NCBI RefSeq assembly: GCF_036346595.1
Contig: NZ_CP107834.1
Span: forward strand, 1,054,001 to 1,118,000
DNA from: Streptomyces sp. NBC_00525
Lineage (GTDB): Bacteria > Actinomycetota > Actinomycetes > Streptomycetales > Streptomycetaceae
DNA: 64,000 nt
Reading direction: 5' to 3'
The notes beneath the pieces were generated by a model. That model searched no databases. It saw nothing but the letters and a program-made list of their open reading frames with translations, and was not told where the DNA came from. A program made the translations under genes and the position numbers. Positions 7,464-16,769 of the stretch are shown one piece after another (the stretch's first letter is position 1; every line of letters begins with the position of its first letter).

Positions 7464-10400
7464 CCCGCGCTCCCCGGGCTCCGGTGCCACAGCTTCCGGC
7501 CGGTGGGCAGCCCCTCGCCCGGCGGCTTGAGGTCGGCCCACGGGTTCATCTCGTAACCGGTGGGCATCCGGATGCGGCGGCCTCCGTCGCCGTCCGGTGC
7601 CGGGTCATCGCCGGACCCGGACCCGGACTCGGACCCAGACCCGGACCCGGACTCGGGCACCTGCGCCAGTCGGGCCGCGACCGCGTCGAGCCCGCCGGTG
7701 CGCCGCAGTTCGGCCAGCTCCGCGAGGTCCCAGGCGGCCGCGCCGACAACACTCAGGCTGCGGGACCCGCGCCGCTGCACCACCCCGCGCACCAGCAGCA
7801 GCCAGGAGTGGAAGACGGTGTGCGCGCAGGCGGCGTGGCTGTCGTCGAAGAAGGCCAGGTCGACCAGGCCCGTGCCGTCGTCCAGGGTGGTGAAGACGAC
7901 CCGGCGGCCGGAGCGGATGGGCGGGGTCTGGGTCGCCGCCTTGGCACCCGCGACCAGCACCGTCTCCCCGTGCCGCGCCTCGCGCAGCCGCTTGGCCGAG
8001 ACCGCGCCGAGCTCCTTGAGGAAGGCGTGGTGATCGCTCATCAGATGGCGCGAGACGTCCATGCTCAGCACGCCCAGTTCGGCGCTGAGCCGTTCCGCCT
8101 CGTTGAGGTCGGGCAGGCCGACGGGCGCGGTGCGGTGCCCGCCGTCGAGCGGGAGCTGCGCACCGGCGCCGCCGGAACCCGCGCCCCGCTGGGCGCGGTG
8201 CAGTTCGGACAGGTGCAGCAGCAGATCGCGGCGGTTGGCCCCGAACGCGTCCAGCGCGCCGACGCGCGCCAGCCGTTCGGCGGCAGGCCGGCCGGGACGG
8301 GCCCGCTGCCAGAAGTCCAGCAGGGAGCCGTAGGGCTGCCCGTCCTCGATCCGGGCGACCTCGGCCTCGCTGATCCCGTGGACGTCCGAGAGCGCCAGCC
8401 GCAGCCCCCAGCGCTTCTCCGCCACCTCCTCACCCACCCCCTCATCAGACACCAGTTCGATTCGATGGGCGGCCGCGGACCGGTTCACGTCCAGCGGCAG
8501 CACCGGGACCCCGCGCCGCCGCGCGTCGGCGAGCAGCAGCCGCTTCGGGTACATGCCGGGGTCGTGGGTGAGCAGCCCGGCGTAGAAGGCCGCCGGGTGG
8601 TGGGCCTTCAGCCAGGCCGACTGGTACGTGGGCACCGCGAAGGCCACCGCGTGCGCCTTGCAGAAGCCGTAGCTGCCGAACGCCTCGACGATCTCCCAGG
8701 CGCGGGCGATGACCTCGGCCCCGTATCCGCGGGCCGCCGCGTGCTGGGCGAACCAGACCCTGATCAGGGACTGGGACTCGGGGTGGGAGAGCCCGCGCCT
8801 GACCCGGTCGGCCTCGTCGCGGCCGCAGCCGGTCATGATGTCGACGATCTGGATGACCTGTTCGTGGAAGACCACCACGCCGTACGTCTCGCGCAGCGGT
8901 TCCGCCAGGTCGGGGTGCGGGTAGCGGACCGGGGCGCGGCCGTGCCGGGCCTCGATGAACGGGCGGACCATGTCGGCGGAGACCGGGCCGGGCCGGAACA
9001 GCGAGATGTCGACCACCAGGTCGTGGAAGTTCTCCGGCTGGAGCCTGCCGACCAGGTCCCGCTGGCCGGGCGACTCGATCTGGAAGCAGCCCAGCGTCTC
9101 GGCCGTCCTGATCAGCTCGTACGTGCGCGGGTCGCCGGGCGCCACGGCGTCCAGGTCCACCTCGCGCCCCGAGGCGCGCTTCACCTCGGCGACCGCGTGC
9201 GCCATCGCCGACTGCATCCGCACGCCCAGCACGTCGAGCTTGAGCAGCCCGAGGTGCTCCACGTCGTCCTTGTCGAACTGGGACATGGGGAAGCCTTCGC
9301 CGCTGGTGGGCACGACGGGGGTACGGGACATCAGCGAGGAGTCCGAGAGGAGGACCCCGCACGGGTGCATGGCGACCCCGCGCGGCAGCGCGTCCAGCGC
9401 CTCCACCAGCTCCCACAGCCTCCCGTACGTCTCCCTGGTCCGGGCCACCTCGCGCAGTTCGGGCAGCTCCTCCATGGCCGCGCGGGCGTCGCGGGCCCGG
9501 ATGTGCGGGAACGCCTTGGCGAGCCGGTCGGTCTCGGCCGGGTTCAGGGAGAGCGCGGCGCCGACGTCGCGGATGGCGTGCCGCACCCGGTAGGTCTCGG
9601 GCATGGCGACGGTGGCGACCCGCTCGGCGCCGAAGCGGTCGATGATCGCGCGGTAGACGTCGAGCCGGCGGGCCGATTCGACGTCGATGTCGATGTCGGG
9701 CAGCACGAAGCGCCGCTTGGACAGGAAGCGCTCCATCAGCAGCCCGTGCTCGACCGGGTCGGCGTGGGCGATGCCCAGGAGGTGGTTGACCAGCGAACCG
9801 GCCCCGGAGCCGCGGGCGGCCACCCGCACCCTCATCGCGCGTACGTCGTCGACCACTCGGGCGACCGTCAGGAAGTACGAGGCGAAGCCGTGGTGGGCGA
9901 TGATGTCCAGCTCGTGGTGCATCCGGTCCCAGTACTCCCGCCTGCGGTCGTAGCCGTGCAGCACCATGCCGGCGGCGGCGCGGGAGGCCAGCACCCGCTG
10001 GGCGGTGCGCCGGTCCGCGCCGACGAGGCGGGGCTCGGGGAAGCGGACGGAGCCGAGGCCGATGTCCCCCTCGGGATCGACTACGCAGGCTTCGGCGGTG
10101 TGCCGGGTCCCGGCGAGCAGCCGCGCCCCGGCCCCGGCGCCGAGTCCGGCGGCGGCGGTGATCCGCTCGGCGGTCTCCGCCATCGCACGGGCGTCCTTGA
10201 GCCAGCGCTCACCGCTGTCGAGCGGGGCGCGGCGCGGGTCGACGGGGACGAGCCGGCGGGCGGCGTCGAGCACGTCGGCGACCGGGCCCTGCCCGGCGTC
10301 GGCGTACCGGACGGCGTTGGTCAGCACGGCCCGTACGCCCTGTTCGGCGGCGAGGCCGACGGTACGGGCGGCGAGCCGCAGCGATCCGGGCCCGGTGCCG

Positions 10401-11023
10401 GTGCGCCCGTGGTGGACGGCTTCGAGCCGCAGGGCGTCGCCGTACAGCTCGCGCCAGGGGGCGAGGAGGGCGGCGGCCAGGCCGGGGCGGCCTGCGGACA
10501 GGGCCCGGCCCACGTCGGAGGCGGGGCCGAGCAGCACGACCAGCCCTTCGGCGGGCAGCGCGGACCGGTCGACCAGGGGCCGGCCGCCCTCGGGGACGGC
10601 GGAGTGGGCGGCGGTGACCAGCCGGCACAGGGCGGCCCAGCCGCGGGCGCCGTCGCGTGCGAGGAAGGTCGCACGGGGTGCGGATTCATCGACAAAGGCA
10701 CCGCCGCGCACCGGGTTCCGGGGCCGGGGCGCGGCCCCGTCCTCCCCGGCCACCGGGCCCACCGCGAGATCCACCCCGAACAGCGGGCGCACCCCTTCCC
10801 GGTCGCAGGCACGGGCGAACCGGACCGCGCCGGCCAGGGTGTCCCGGTCGGTCAGGGCGAGGGCGTCCATGCCCCGCTCGGCGGCGCGTGCGGCCAGCCG
10901 CTCCGGGTGCGACGCCCCGTACCGCAGGGAGAACCCGGAGGCGGTATGCAGATGCGTGAACCCTGGCACCTGCACCTCCTGGACCGATTCGTACGCGCTA
11001 CCCACCCCCTCGCTCTCCACCAT
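7460..11023 (-). CDS. dnaE2: error-prone DNA polymerase III alpha subunit DnaE2
   Basis: A 1187-residue C-family polymerase. The N-terminal PHP domain (THLHTASGFSLRYG near residue 20, LTDRDTL) is followed by the palm with the catalytic PDIDID (Asp443, 445, 447), then fingers, an HhH region and an OB fold (VLVAGAKAATQTPP). A Ser/Gly-rich spacer (SGSGSGSESGSGSG) sits before the last ~35 residues. DnaE2 performs damage-induced mutagenic synthesis, not replication. ATG 11023 is chosen because the frame beyond it loses similarity and a LexA-like box ends 11 bases upstream, so transcription may begin close to the start codon. It is followed by the imuB-like gene (ATGA overlap). Confidence 0.93.
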   Translation of the reverse strand: MVESEGVGSAYESVQEVQVPGFTHLHTASGFSLRYGASHPERLAARAAERGMDALALTDRDTLAGAVRFARACDREGVRPLFGVDLAVGPVAGEDGAAPRPRNPVRGGAFVDESAPRATFLARDGARGWAALCRLVTAAHSAVPEGGRPLVDRSALPAEGLVVLLGPASDVGRALSAGRPGLAAALLAPWRELYGDALRLEAVHHGRTGTGPGSLRLAARTVGLAAEQGVRAVLTNAVRYADAGQGPVADVLDAARRLVPVDPRRAPLDSGERWLKDARAMAETAERITAAAGLGAGAGARLLAGTRHTAEACVVDPEGDIGLGSVRFPEPRLVGADRRTAQRVLASRAAAGMVLHGYDRRREYWDRMHHELDIIAHHGFASYFLTVARVVDDVRAMRVRVAARGSGAGSLVNHLLGIAHADPVEHGLLMERFLSKRRFVLPDIDIDVESARRLDVYRAIIDRFGAERVATVAMPETYRVRHAIRDVGAALSLNPAETDRLAKAFPHIRARDARAAMEELPELREVARTRETYGRLWELVEALDALPRGVAMHPCGVLLSDSSLMSRTPVVPTSGEGFPMSQFDKDDVEHLGLLKLDVLGVRMQSAMAHAVAEVKRASGREVDLDAVAPGDPRTYELIRTAETLGCFQIESPGQRDLVGRLQPENFHDLVVDISLFRPGPVSADMVRPFIEARHGRAPVRYPHPDLAEPLRETYGVVVFHEQVIQIVDIMTGCGRDEADRVRRGLSHPESQSLIRVWFAQHAAARGYGAEVIARAWEIVEAFGSYGFCKAHAVAFAVPTYQSAWLKAHHPAAFYAGLLTHDPGMYPKRLLLADARRRGVPVLPLDVNRSAAAHRIELVSDEGVGEEVAEKRWGLRLALSDVHGISEAEVARIEDGQPYGSLLDFWQRARPGRPAAERLARVGALDAFGANRRDLLLHLSELHRAQRGAGSGGAGAQLPLDGGHRTAPVGLPDLNEAERLSAELGVLSMDVSRHLMSDHHAFLKELGAVSAKRLREARHGETVLVAGAKAATQTPPIRSGRRVVFTTLDDGTGLVDLAFFDDSHAACAHTVFHSWLLLVRGVVQRRGSRSLSVVGAAAWDLAELAELRRTGGLDAVAARLAQVPESGSGSGSESGSGSGDDPAPDGDGGRRIRMPTGYEMNPWADLKPPGEGLPTGRKLWHRSPGSAG

Positions 11024-11033
11024 AAACCAAGTT

Positions 11034-11049
11034 TCGAACACTCGTACGA
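11034..11049. promoter_or_regulatory. LexA-like SOS box before dnaE2
   Basis: TCGAAC-ACTC-GTACGA matches the actinobacterial LexA consensus TCGAAC-N4-GTTCGA in 11 of 12 arm bases. It lies 11-26 bases upstream of the dnaE2 start, between dnaE2 and a divergent membrane protein gene at 11150. Confidence 0.75.
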
Positions 11050-11149
11050 TACCCGGAGCCGTCCGTTCCTCCCCCGGTCCGCGCCTCCCCTTCCGCCGTT
11101 CGGCCGCGCCCCGACTGCGCGGGCGGCGGGCACCCCGGAGCGTGGGGGC

Positions 11150-12151
11150 ATGACTTTCGCCGCCGAGGTGAGGAAGGCCGTCACTCCACGGGCCGCTCTG
11201 CTCGTCATCGGGGTGCTGGCGCTCCAGCTGCTGTTCATCGCGTCCTACATCGGAGCCCTGCACAACCCGAAGCCGACGGACGTCCCCTTCGGCGTCGTCG
11301 CGCCCCGGCAGGTGTCCGCCTCCCTCGTCACCGAGCTGGACGAACTGCCCGGCGGCCCGCTCGACCCCCGCGCGGTCGCCGACGAGGCCACCGCGCGCCG
11401 GCAGATCCTCGACCGGAAGCTCGACGGCGCCCTGATCGTCTCGCCCCGGAGCAACCGGGACACCCTGCTGGTCGCCTCCGGCGGGGGCACCGTCCTGGCC
11501 AACTCCCTGACGAAGATCATCAAGGAGGCCGAGGCGTCTCGGGAGCGCACCGTGCGCGCCGTGGACGTGGCCCCGGCCTCGCCGCGGGACTTCGACGGGC
11601 TGTCCTCGTTCTACCTGGCCGTGGGCTGGTGCGTCGGCGGCTACCTGTGCGCCTCGATCCTGGCCATCAGCGCGGGCAGCCGCCCGGCCAACCGGCAGCG
11701 CGCGCTGATCCGGACCGGGGTCATGGCCCTGTACGCGATCGCGGGCGGCATCGGCGGCGCGGTCATCATCGGCCCGATCCTCGACGCCCTGCCCGGCAGC
11801 TTCTGGGGGATGTCCGGCCTGGGCGCGCTGACCGTCTTCGCGGTCGGCATGATCACCCTCGCCCTGGAGGCCCTCACCGGCATCGTCGGCATCGGCCTGG
11901 CCGTCCTGATCGTGGTCATCGCGGGCAACCCGAGCGCGGGCGGCGCCTTCCCGCTCCCGATGCTCCCGGACTTCTGGCGCGCGATCGGCCCGGCCCTGCC
12001 TCCGGGCGCCTCGACCTGGACGGCGCGCTCGATCGCGTACTTCCGCGGCAACGCGGTGACCGGCCCGCTCCTGGTGCTGTCCGCCTGGGCGGTGGCGGGC
12101 ACGATCGTCACCCTCCTGACAGCCCTGCGCAAAAAGCCGGACCCCCGCTAG
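11150..12151 (+). CDS. ABC-2/DUF3533-like multi-pass membrane protein
   Basis: A 333-residue membrane protein. One N-terminal helix (about 15-37) is followed by a ~130-residue exposed domain (VPFGVVAPRQ..., FDGLSSFYLAVG) and then about five more helices. This layout matches the ABC-2 permease / YhgE-Pip-like families (DUF3533), which act in export or as phage-infection-type membrane proteins. No ATPase is adjacent. ATG 11150 has a purine-rich GGAG/GGGGG stretch upstream. It diverges from dnaE2 across 126 bases holding the LexA box. The function is not known. Confidence 0.7.
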   Translation: MTFAAEVRKAVTPRAALLVIGVLALQLLFIASYIGALHNPKPTDVPFGVVAPRQVSASLVTELDELPGGPLDPRAVADEATARRQILDRKLDGALIVSPRSNRDTLLVASGGGTVLANSLTKIIKEAEASRERTVRAVDVAPASPRDFDGLSSFYLAVGWCVGGYLCASILAISAGSRPANRQRALIRTGVMALYAIAGGIGGAVIIGPILDALPGSFWGMSGLGALTVFAVGMITLALEALTGIVGIGLAVLIVVIAGNPSAGGAFPLPMLPDFWRAIGPALPPGASTWTARSIAYFRGNAVTGPLLVLSAWAVAGTIVTLLTALRKKPDPR

Positions 12152-12178
12152 GAGGTCCTGGGCCTACCATCGGCCCCT

Positions 12179-12730
12179 ATGATCACACTGGCCGTCACCG
12201 TCGGGCTCGCGTTCGCCGGCTTCGTCATCACCTATCTCAACGGGCTGCGCCTCGCACAGCGCCAGGAACGCCTCGCCCGGGTGAACCGCCAGCTCAGCGA
12301 CCTCTACGGCCCCCTGTTCGCCCTCACCGAGGCCAACAGCCGCATCTTCGCCGCGTTCCTGGAGCGCAACGCCCGCGCCGACGGCAGGTCGCCCTTCGCC
12401 CATGAGACGCCGCCCACGGACGAGGAGCTGGCCGAGTGGCGGCTGTGGGTGACGACCGTCTTCCTGCCGAACATCCGGGCCATGCGCGATCTCGTCCTCG
12501 GCCACGCCGACCTTCTGCGCGAGCCGGTGATGCCACCGCTCCTGCTCCAGCTGTGCGCCCATGTCTCGGGGTACGAGATCACGGCCGCCCGCTGGGCGCA
12601 GGGCGGCTACGAGCACCATCTCTCGGTGGTGCCGTTCCCCGCCCAGGAGGTGGCCGTGTACGCGCGCAAGGGCTTCTCCGAACTGAAGAAGGAACAGACC
12701 CGCCTCCTCGGCCGACACCGCACCGGCTGA
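12179..12730 (+). CDS. conserved hypothetical protein with N-terminal membrane anchor
   Basis: A 183-residue protein. Residues 1-22 form one membrane helix. The rest is soluble and helical, with NRQLSDLYGPLFALTEANSRIF (split by family position about 38-59), a pattern I associate with a widespread actinobacterial family of unknown role. It starts 27 bases after the upstream membrane protein gene, so cotranscription is plausible. It abuts the convergent TPR gene with no gap (12730/12731). No catalytic motif is visible. Confidence 0.7.
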   Translation: MITLAVTVGLAFAGFVITYLNGLRLAQRQERLARVNRQLSDLYGPLFALTEANSRIFAAFLERNARADGRSPFAHETPPTDEELAEWRLWVTTVFLPNIRAMRDLVLGHADLLREPVMPPLLLQLCAHVSGYEITAARWAQGGYEHHLSVVPFPAQEVAVYARKGFSELKKEQTRLLGRHRTG

Positions 12731-13528
12731 TCAGCCCACCGGCCCGCGCCACCGGTCGCGCTGCCGGCGGGTCCACCGGGTGCCCCGGTGGCGGGGGCCC
12801 AGTACGCGTTCCATGTCGGCCGACAGCCGTTCGTACGCGTCGAGGGCGCCGGCCGCGTCACCGGCCCTGGTCCGCAGGCCGGCCAGGGTCAGCCGGGTCA
12901 GCAGGACGACGTGGTGGTCCGCGCCGCGCAGCCGCGTCCGCTCCCGCAGCAGCCGCTCGTACGCCTCCACGGCACCGGTCTCGTCCCCCTGGTGCCGGCG
13001 CACCTGGGCCAGATGCCACAGGGCGGCCACGTCGGGCGGTTCCTTCCGCACGACCACCGCCTCCGGGAGCCGCCCCTCCAGCTCGTCCCACCTCAGCACG
13101 GGTGGCACCCACCCCTCCCGCTCCCGCCAGTACGCCCGGTTGCGCCGCGCCCACGCGGCCCGGACGGGGTCCTCGCCCGGCAGCAGCAGCCCGTACGCGT
13201 CCGCCGCGCCGGCCGCGTCGCCCGCCTCCGCCCGCACCTGGGCCAGGAGCAGCCGGGTGTCCAGGACCAGCGGATGGTCCGCGCCCCAGGCCGCGGCCCG
13301 CAGCTCGACCAGCCGTTCGTAGGACGTGACGGCGGCCGGGTGCCCCCTCTCCCTGCGCTCCGCGGCGGTGTACCGCAGCTCGCGGGCCTCGCCCGTCTCC
13401 TCGCCCAGCAGCCGGTCCCGGCCGGTCAGCAGCCGGCCCGGATGGCACTTCAGATCCCTGCGGACGGCGCGGGTGTCCCCGAGGACGCCCACTCCGATCG
13501 CCACCCAGCGCGTCCACTTCCTGCCCAT
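12731..13528 (-). CDS. tetratricopeptide-repeat protein
   Basis: A 265-residue protein with at least three TPR-like helical pairs (HPAAVTSYERLVELRAAAWG, ETGAVEAYERLLRERTRLRG, AAGALDAYERLSADMERVLG). The spacing of A, Y and G resembles the Streptomyces TPR domains found in NB-ARC and SARP regulators, but no ATPase or DNA-binding domain is attached. It is probably a protein-interaction scaffold. It starts at ATG 13528 and is downstream of the protease gene, separated from it by a strong hairpin at 13575-13612. Function unknown. Confidence 0.75.
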   Translation of the reverse strand: MGRKWTRWVAIGVGVLGDTRAVRRDLKCHPGRLLTGRDRLLGEETGEARELRYTAAERRERGHPAAVTSYERLVELRAAAWGADHPLVLDTRLLLAQVRAEAGDAAGAADAYGLLLPGEDPVRAAWARRNRAYWREREGWVPPVLRWDELEGRLPEAVVVRKEPPDVAALWHLAQVRRHQGDETGAVEAYERLLRERTRLRGADHHVVLLTRLTLAGLRTRAGDAAGALDAYERLSADMERVLGPRHRGTRWTRRQRDRWRGPVG

Positions 13529-13574
13529 GCTTCCCCCCGCCTCCGCGCCCGTACGTCCACCGTACCCAGAACGG

Positions 13575-13612
13575 CACCGGCCCCCGGGCGCCGTCGCGTC
13601 CGGGGGCCGGTG
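13575..13612 (-). terminator. terminator hairpin after the streptogrisin gene
   Basis: Perfect 13-base arms (CACCGGCCCCCGG at 13575-13587 and its complement at 13600-13612) flank a 12-base loop, 16 bases after the protease stop. There is no T-tract, as is common in Streptomyces. Confidence 0.6.
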
Positions 13613-13627
13613 GGGTGTGACCGGGCG

Positions 13628-14527
13628 TCAGTACAGGCTCACGCCGTACGCGTTGAGCGCCTCGGTGACCGGCTGGAAGAACGTCGTGCCGCCCGAGCGG
13701 CAGTCGCCGCTGCCGCCGGAGGTCAGGCCGATCGCCTTGGAGCCGGAGTAGAGCGGACCGCCCGAGTCGCCGCCCTCGGCGCACACATTGGTCTTGATCA
13801 TGCCGTAGACGACGTCGCCGCCGCCGTAGTTGACCGTGGCGTTGAGCCCGGTGACCGTGCCGCTGTGGGTGCCGGTCGTGGAGCCCCGGCGGGTCACGGA
13901 CATGCCGACCGCGGCGTTGGCCGCGCCGGTGATGTCCACGCTGCCGACCGTGCCCGGATGGGCGAGCGAGGTGTTGTCGTAGCGCACGATCCCGTAGTCG
14001 TTGACCGGGAAGCTGGAGCCGACCGTCGGGCCTATGTAGGTGCTGTTCGAGGAGTTGGTGTACCAGGGCGGGTTGCCGTCGGTGCAGTGACCGGCGGTCA
14101 GGAAGTAGTACGTGCTGCCGCTGCGGACGTTGAACCCGAGCGAGCAGCGCCAGCCGGGTGCGTAGATGGCGTCGCCGCCGGCGAGCAGCTTGTTGAAGGT
14201 GCCGGGGGTGTGCTCGATGCGCAGGGCGCCCGCGTTGCCGCCGGCGGCGGCCTTGATCTGCCGGATCTCCGCCGCGGAGACCGTGCTGTCGACCGTGACC
14301 ACGAGCTTGCCGGTCTTCGTGTCGACGTTCCAGGCGGTGCCGGGGATGTCGGCGCCGAGGACGGCGTCCCCGGCGGCGGCGAGCTGACGGGCGTCGTAGG
14401 TTCCGCTGGAACTCGCCTGGGCGGTGGGGGCGGCCAGGGCGGCGACGGTCACCAGACCTGCGGCGAGGGCGAGGGCCTTGCCGCGTGCGGTGATACCGCT
14501 GAGGGGGGTGGTGCGCTTGATCCTCAC
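13628..14527 (-). CDS. secreted streptogrisin B-like serine protease (S1 family)
   Basis: A 299-residue prepro-enzyme. The signal peptide ends near TAQA (residue 38), a propeptide of about 75 residues follows, and the mature enzyme starts near [10 protein letters not shown] (about 116), giving ~184 residues like SGPB. The triad is His147 (TAGHC), Asp177 (NDYGIV) and Ser255 (GDSGGP). Cysteines pair as in streptogrisins. It should be an extracellular chymotrypsin-like protease. GTG 14527 is preferred over ATG 14533 because GGGAGG (14540-14535) is 7 bases from the GTG but only 1 from the ATG, and it gives the familiar MRIKRT start. Confidence 0.93.
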   Translation of the reverse strand: MRIKRTTPLSGITARGKALALAAGLVTVAALAAPTAQASSSGTYDARQLAAAGDAVLGADIPGTAWNVDTKTGKLVVTVDSTVSAAEIRQIKAAAGGNAGALRIEHTPGTFNKLLAGGDAIYAPGWRCSLGFNVRSGSTYYFLTAGHCTDGNPPWYTNSSNSTYIGPTVGSSFPVNDYGIVRYDNTSLAHPGTVGSVDITGAANAAVGMSVTRRGSTTGTHSGTVTGLNATVNYGGGDVVYGMIKTNVCAEGGDSGGPLYSGSKAIGLTSGGSGDCRSGGTTFFQPVTEALNAYGVSLY

Positions 14528-14534
14528 TGTCATT

Positions 14535-14540
14535 CCTCCC
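14535..14540 (-). promoter_or_regulatory. Shine-Dalgarno deciding the protease start
   Basis: GGGAGG on the minus strand ends 7 bases before GTG 14527 and 1 base before ATG 14533, favouring the GTG. Confidence 0.6.
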
Positions 14541-14714
14541 GAGGGGAAACAGGGGCCCGCCTGTGGGGTGGTCGGGCCCGTGAGGCGCAGTCATGTGCGC
14601 GGCCGTTCGTCCGCATTCCGAACCTGCCGTGCTCCTGACAAGCGCTGCTTCGGGAGTATTCAAGGCGTCAACTTCTTGCGCAAGGGCACCTTTTGGCCTG
14701 AGTCCGCCCGTCCC

Positions 14715-15515
14715 TCAGCCGTCGATCCGCTGCCGCTCCCCCGCCTCCACGGCGACCGGCAGGGTGTTGCCGGGCGGCGGGAAGGGGCAGATGAAGTGGT
14801 CCGCGAAGGCGCACGGTGGCAGCAGCGCGCGGTTGAGGTCGACGGTCACCGCGCCGTCGCCGTCCGGGGCGGCGGGCCGCAGGAACCGGAAGCGGTAACT
14901 GGTGTCCCCGCTGGTGGCGTCGGCGAAGACCGCCCACAGCGAGCCGTCGGGCTCGACGGCCACCCGGAGCGTGTGCCGGTCTCCGGCCAGCTCGAAGGCG
15001 ATCTCGCCGGCGAGCCCGAGTCCGCGCTCGACGCCGTCCGCGTTGCCGACCCGGACGGTGCGGGATTCCCCGTACGGGCGGAAGGTCCCCGCCACCACCC
15101 AGCGCGGGTCGTACGGGGTCGCCCCGATCGCCCGGAACGCGCGCCGCGCCGGTGCGTCGGGGTCGAAGACCCGGACCGCCCACAGCCCTTCGCGGCTGAG
15201 GACGACCAGCCTGCGCGCCCCGTGGGCGACCCGGGACGCGCCGATCGGGCCCCGGTCGGCGCCGAGCGGGACCTCACCGGTGAACGGCTCGCCGTCGACG
15301 GTGAGCCCGTCCGCCGGGCCGGCTTCGAGGACCGGCGCGCCGTCCCGCTCCCGCCACCGGCCGGGGACGGCCGGAATTCGCCCCTCCGGGTAGTCCGCGA
15401 GCCAATGCGTTCCGGTGAGGGAGAGCGGGCCGTACGGCGCCGAGACGAGGGCGGTACGCTCCTCGTGCCAGCGCTCCCAGTCCCGCGCCGCCTGCTGTTG
15501 TGCGTGCGTACTCAT
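14715..15515 (-). CDS. DUF1684 domain protein
   Basis: A 266-residue soluble protein covered by the DUF1684 pattern: an N-terminal W-x-x-x-R-x-x-x-L region (DWERWHEERTALV), a TGTHWL segment, a central RPYGESRTVRVG region, and the C-terminal NPP-like LPPCAFADHFICPFPPPGN with a conserved Cys pair. The function of the family is unknown. It starts at ATG 15515, only 33 bases after the stop of the DUF5685 gene on the same strand, so the two probably form an operon. Confidence 0.82.
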   Translation of the reverse strand: MSTHAQQQAARDWERWHEERTALVSAPYGPLSLTGTHWLADYPEGRIPAVPGRWRERDGAPVLEAGPADGLTVDGEPFTGEVPLGADRGPIGASRVAHGARRLVVLSREGLWAVRVFDPDAPARRAFRAIGATPYDPRWVVAGTFRPYGESRTVRVGNADGVERGLGLAGEIAFELAGDRHTLRVAVEPDGSLWAVFADATSGDTSYRFRFLRPAAPDGDGAVTVDLNRALLPPCAFADHFICPFPPPGNTLPVAVEAGERQRIDG

Positions 15516-15548
15516 GGCCCCACCGTTCCATATGGGACCGGCTCCGCC

Positions 15549-16769
15549 TCAGCAGTCGCAGCCGCAGTCGCAGCAATTGCAGCAATCCCCGCAGCTGCTG
15601 CACGCGTCGCAGCCGTCGCAGCAGTCCCCGCAGTCGCACTGGCTGCACAGCCCCTCGCGCCGCTGGCGGGTCCAGGGGTCCTCGAAGGTGCCGCAGCACA
15701 TCTGGCAGGTGCAGGCGAGCCCGGCCCACACCAGGCAGCCCATGACGAGCCCGCGCCGGTCGCGCGGCGGCTCGGGCGGCCGGGGCCCGGCGGGCCCGCC
15801 CGGTCCGGTCGGGGCGTACGGGTTGCCCGGCGGCGGCCCGAAGGAGCCCGCGGGCGCGGTTCCTGACGGTGCGCCGGACCCGGCGGCCGCTTCGTCGGCC
15901 CGGTGCGAGCAGACGTCCGTGGCGAAGGCCCGGTCCACCGAGCGCCGCAGTTCATGGGCCAGCAGGACGTGCGCGAGACGGTCGTCGGTGAACTCCGCGT
16001 CGCGCAGCGCCAGCCGTACGCCCCGCAGCGCGTCGTCGCACAGCCGCCGGGCCTCGGCGCGCGAGGTGCCGGTCGCGGTGAGCGGGTTCCAGGCGCCCGA
16101 CGCGGCGTCGGCCTCCTGGTCCTCCACCGCGTCCAGCAGATGCGCGAGGCGTCCGAAGAGGCGTCCGGCCTCGGCGAGCGGTTCGGCGTTGTGCGGCTTG
16201 CCCGCGAGGACGGCGGTGTGCGCGAAGGCCGCGGCGGTGGCGGTCTCGGTGGGCTCGGTGACCGTCAGCAGCGGGGTGCCGGGGCCGGCCAGCAGCTCGA
16301 TGCCGGTCTGGCGGTCCACGGCGTCCACGAGGACCGCGGTGTCGAAGCCGAGCCGCGCGCCGGTGCGGGCCCCGGCCCGGTCCCAGCTCGCCGCCACCCG
16401 GCGGGCCGCCGCGGCGACCGGGCGGCGGGCCAACAGGCCGTCCCGGTCGGCGACGTGGTCCCGGACCTTCGCCGAGGCCAGCACCAGCGAGACGGCCGCC
16501 GCCAGCCGGGCGCCCTCGCCGCGCGCGACGGGCGCGGTGCGCATCGAACGCAGGGGGCAGGGCCCGGCGGTGCGGCGCTGTCCGGGAGTGCGTTCGACCT
16601 GAGCCTCCGTCAGCACCGAGACGATCAGACCGTCGTAATTGGTGACGATCCGGGCGAACTGCCCGTGGTCGGAGCGGAGCGCCAGGCAGAGCCCGCACAG
16701 ATGCGCCATCCACTCGGTCCTGAGCCCCTCGGAGAGGCGATGCGTACAGGGCCTGACTATTCCGAACAC
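15549..16769 (-). CDS. DUF5685 family protein with 20-cysteine C-terminal tail
   Basis: A 406-residue protein. The N-terminal part (FGIVRPCTHRL..., HLCGLCLALRSDHGQFARI) has the Cys pattern of the DUF5685 family, followed by a helical domain and a Gly/Pro-rich linker (about 305-342). The last ~64 residues hold 20 cysteines in CxxC, CC and CxC clusters mixed with Asp (CDCGDCCDGC...). Such an array could bind zinc, iron-sulfur or copper, but nothing proves which. GTG 16769 is chosen with GGGGGGAAG upstream and gives the family-typical MFGIVRP start. It heads an operon with DUF1684. Confidence 0.75.
   Translation of the reverse strand: MFGIVRPCTHRLSEGLRTEWMAHLCGLCLALRSDHGQFARIVTNYDGLIVSVLTEAQVERTPGQRRTAGPCPLRSMRTAPVARGEGARLAAAVSLVLASAKVRDHVADRDGLLARRPVAAAARRVAASWDRAGARTGARLGFDTAVLVDAVDRQTGIELLAGPGTPLLTVTEPTETATAAAFAHTAVLAGKPHNAEPLAEAGRLFGRLAHLLDAVEDQEADAASGAWNPLTATGTSRAEARRLCDDALRGVRLALRDAEFTDDRLAHVLLAHELRRSVDRAFATDVCSHRADEAAAGSGAPSGTAPAGSFGPPPGNPYAPTGPGGPAGPRPPEPPRDRRGLVMGCLVWAGLACTCQMCCGTFEDPWTRQRREGLCSQCDCGDCCDGCDACSSCGDCCNCCDCGCDC

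Noticed and set aside
7484..12151. 1555-residue plus-strand ORF
   Set aside because: Antisense to dnaE2 for most of its length; only the part from 11150 is a real gene.
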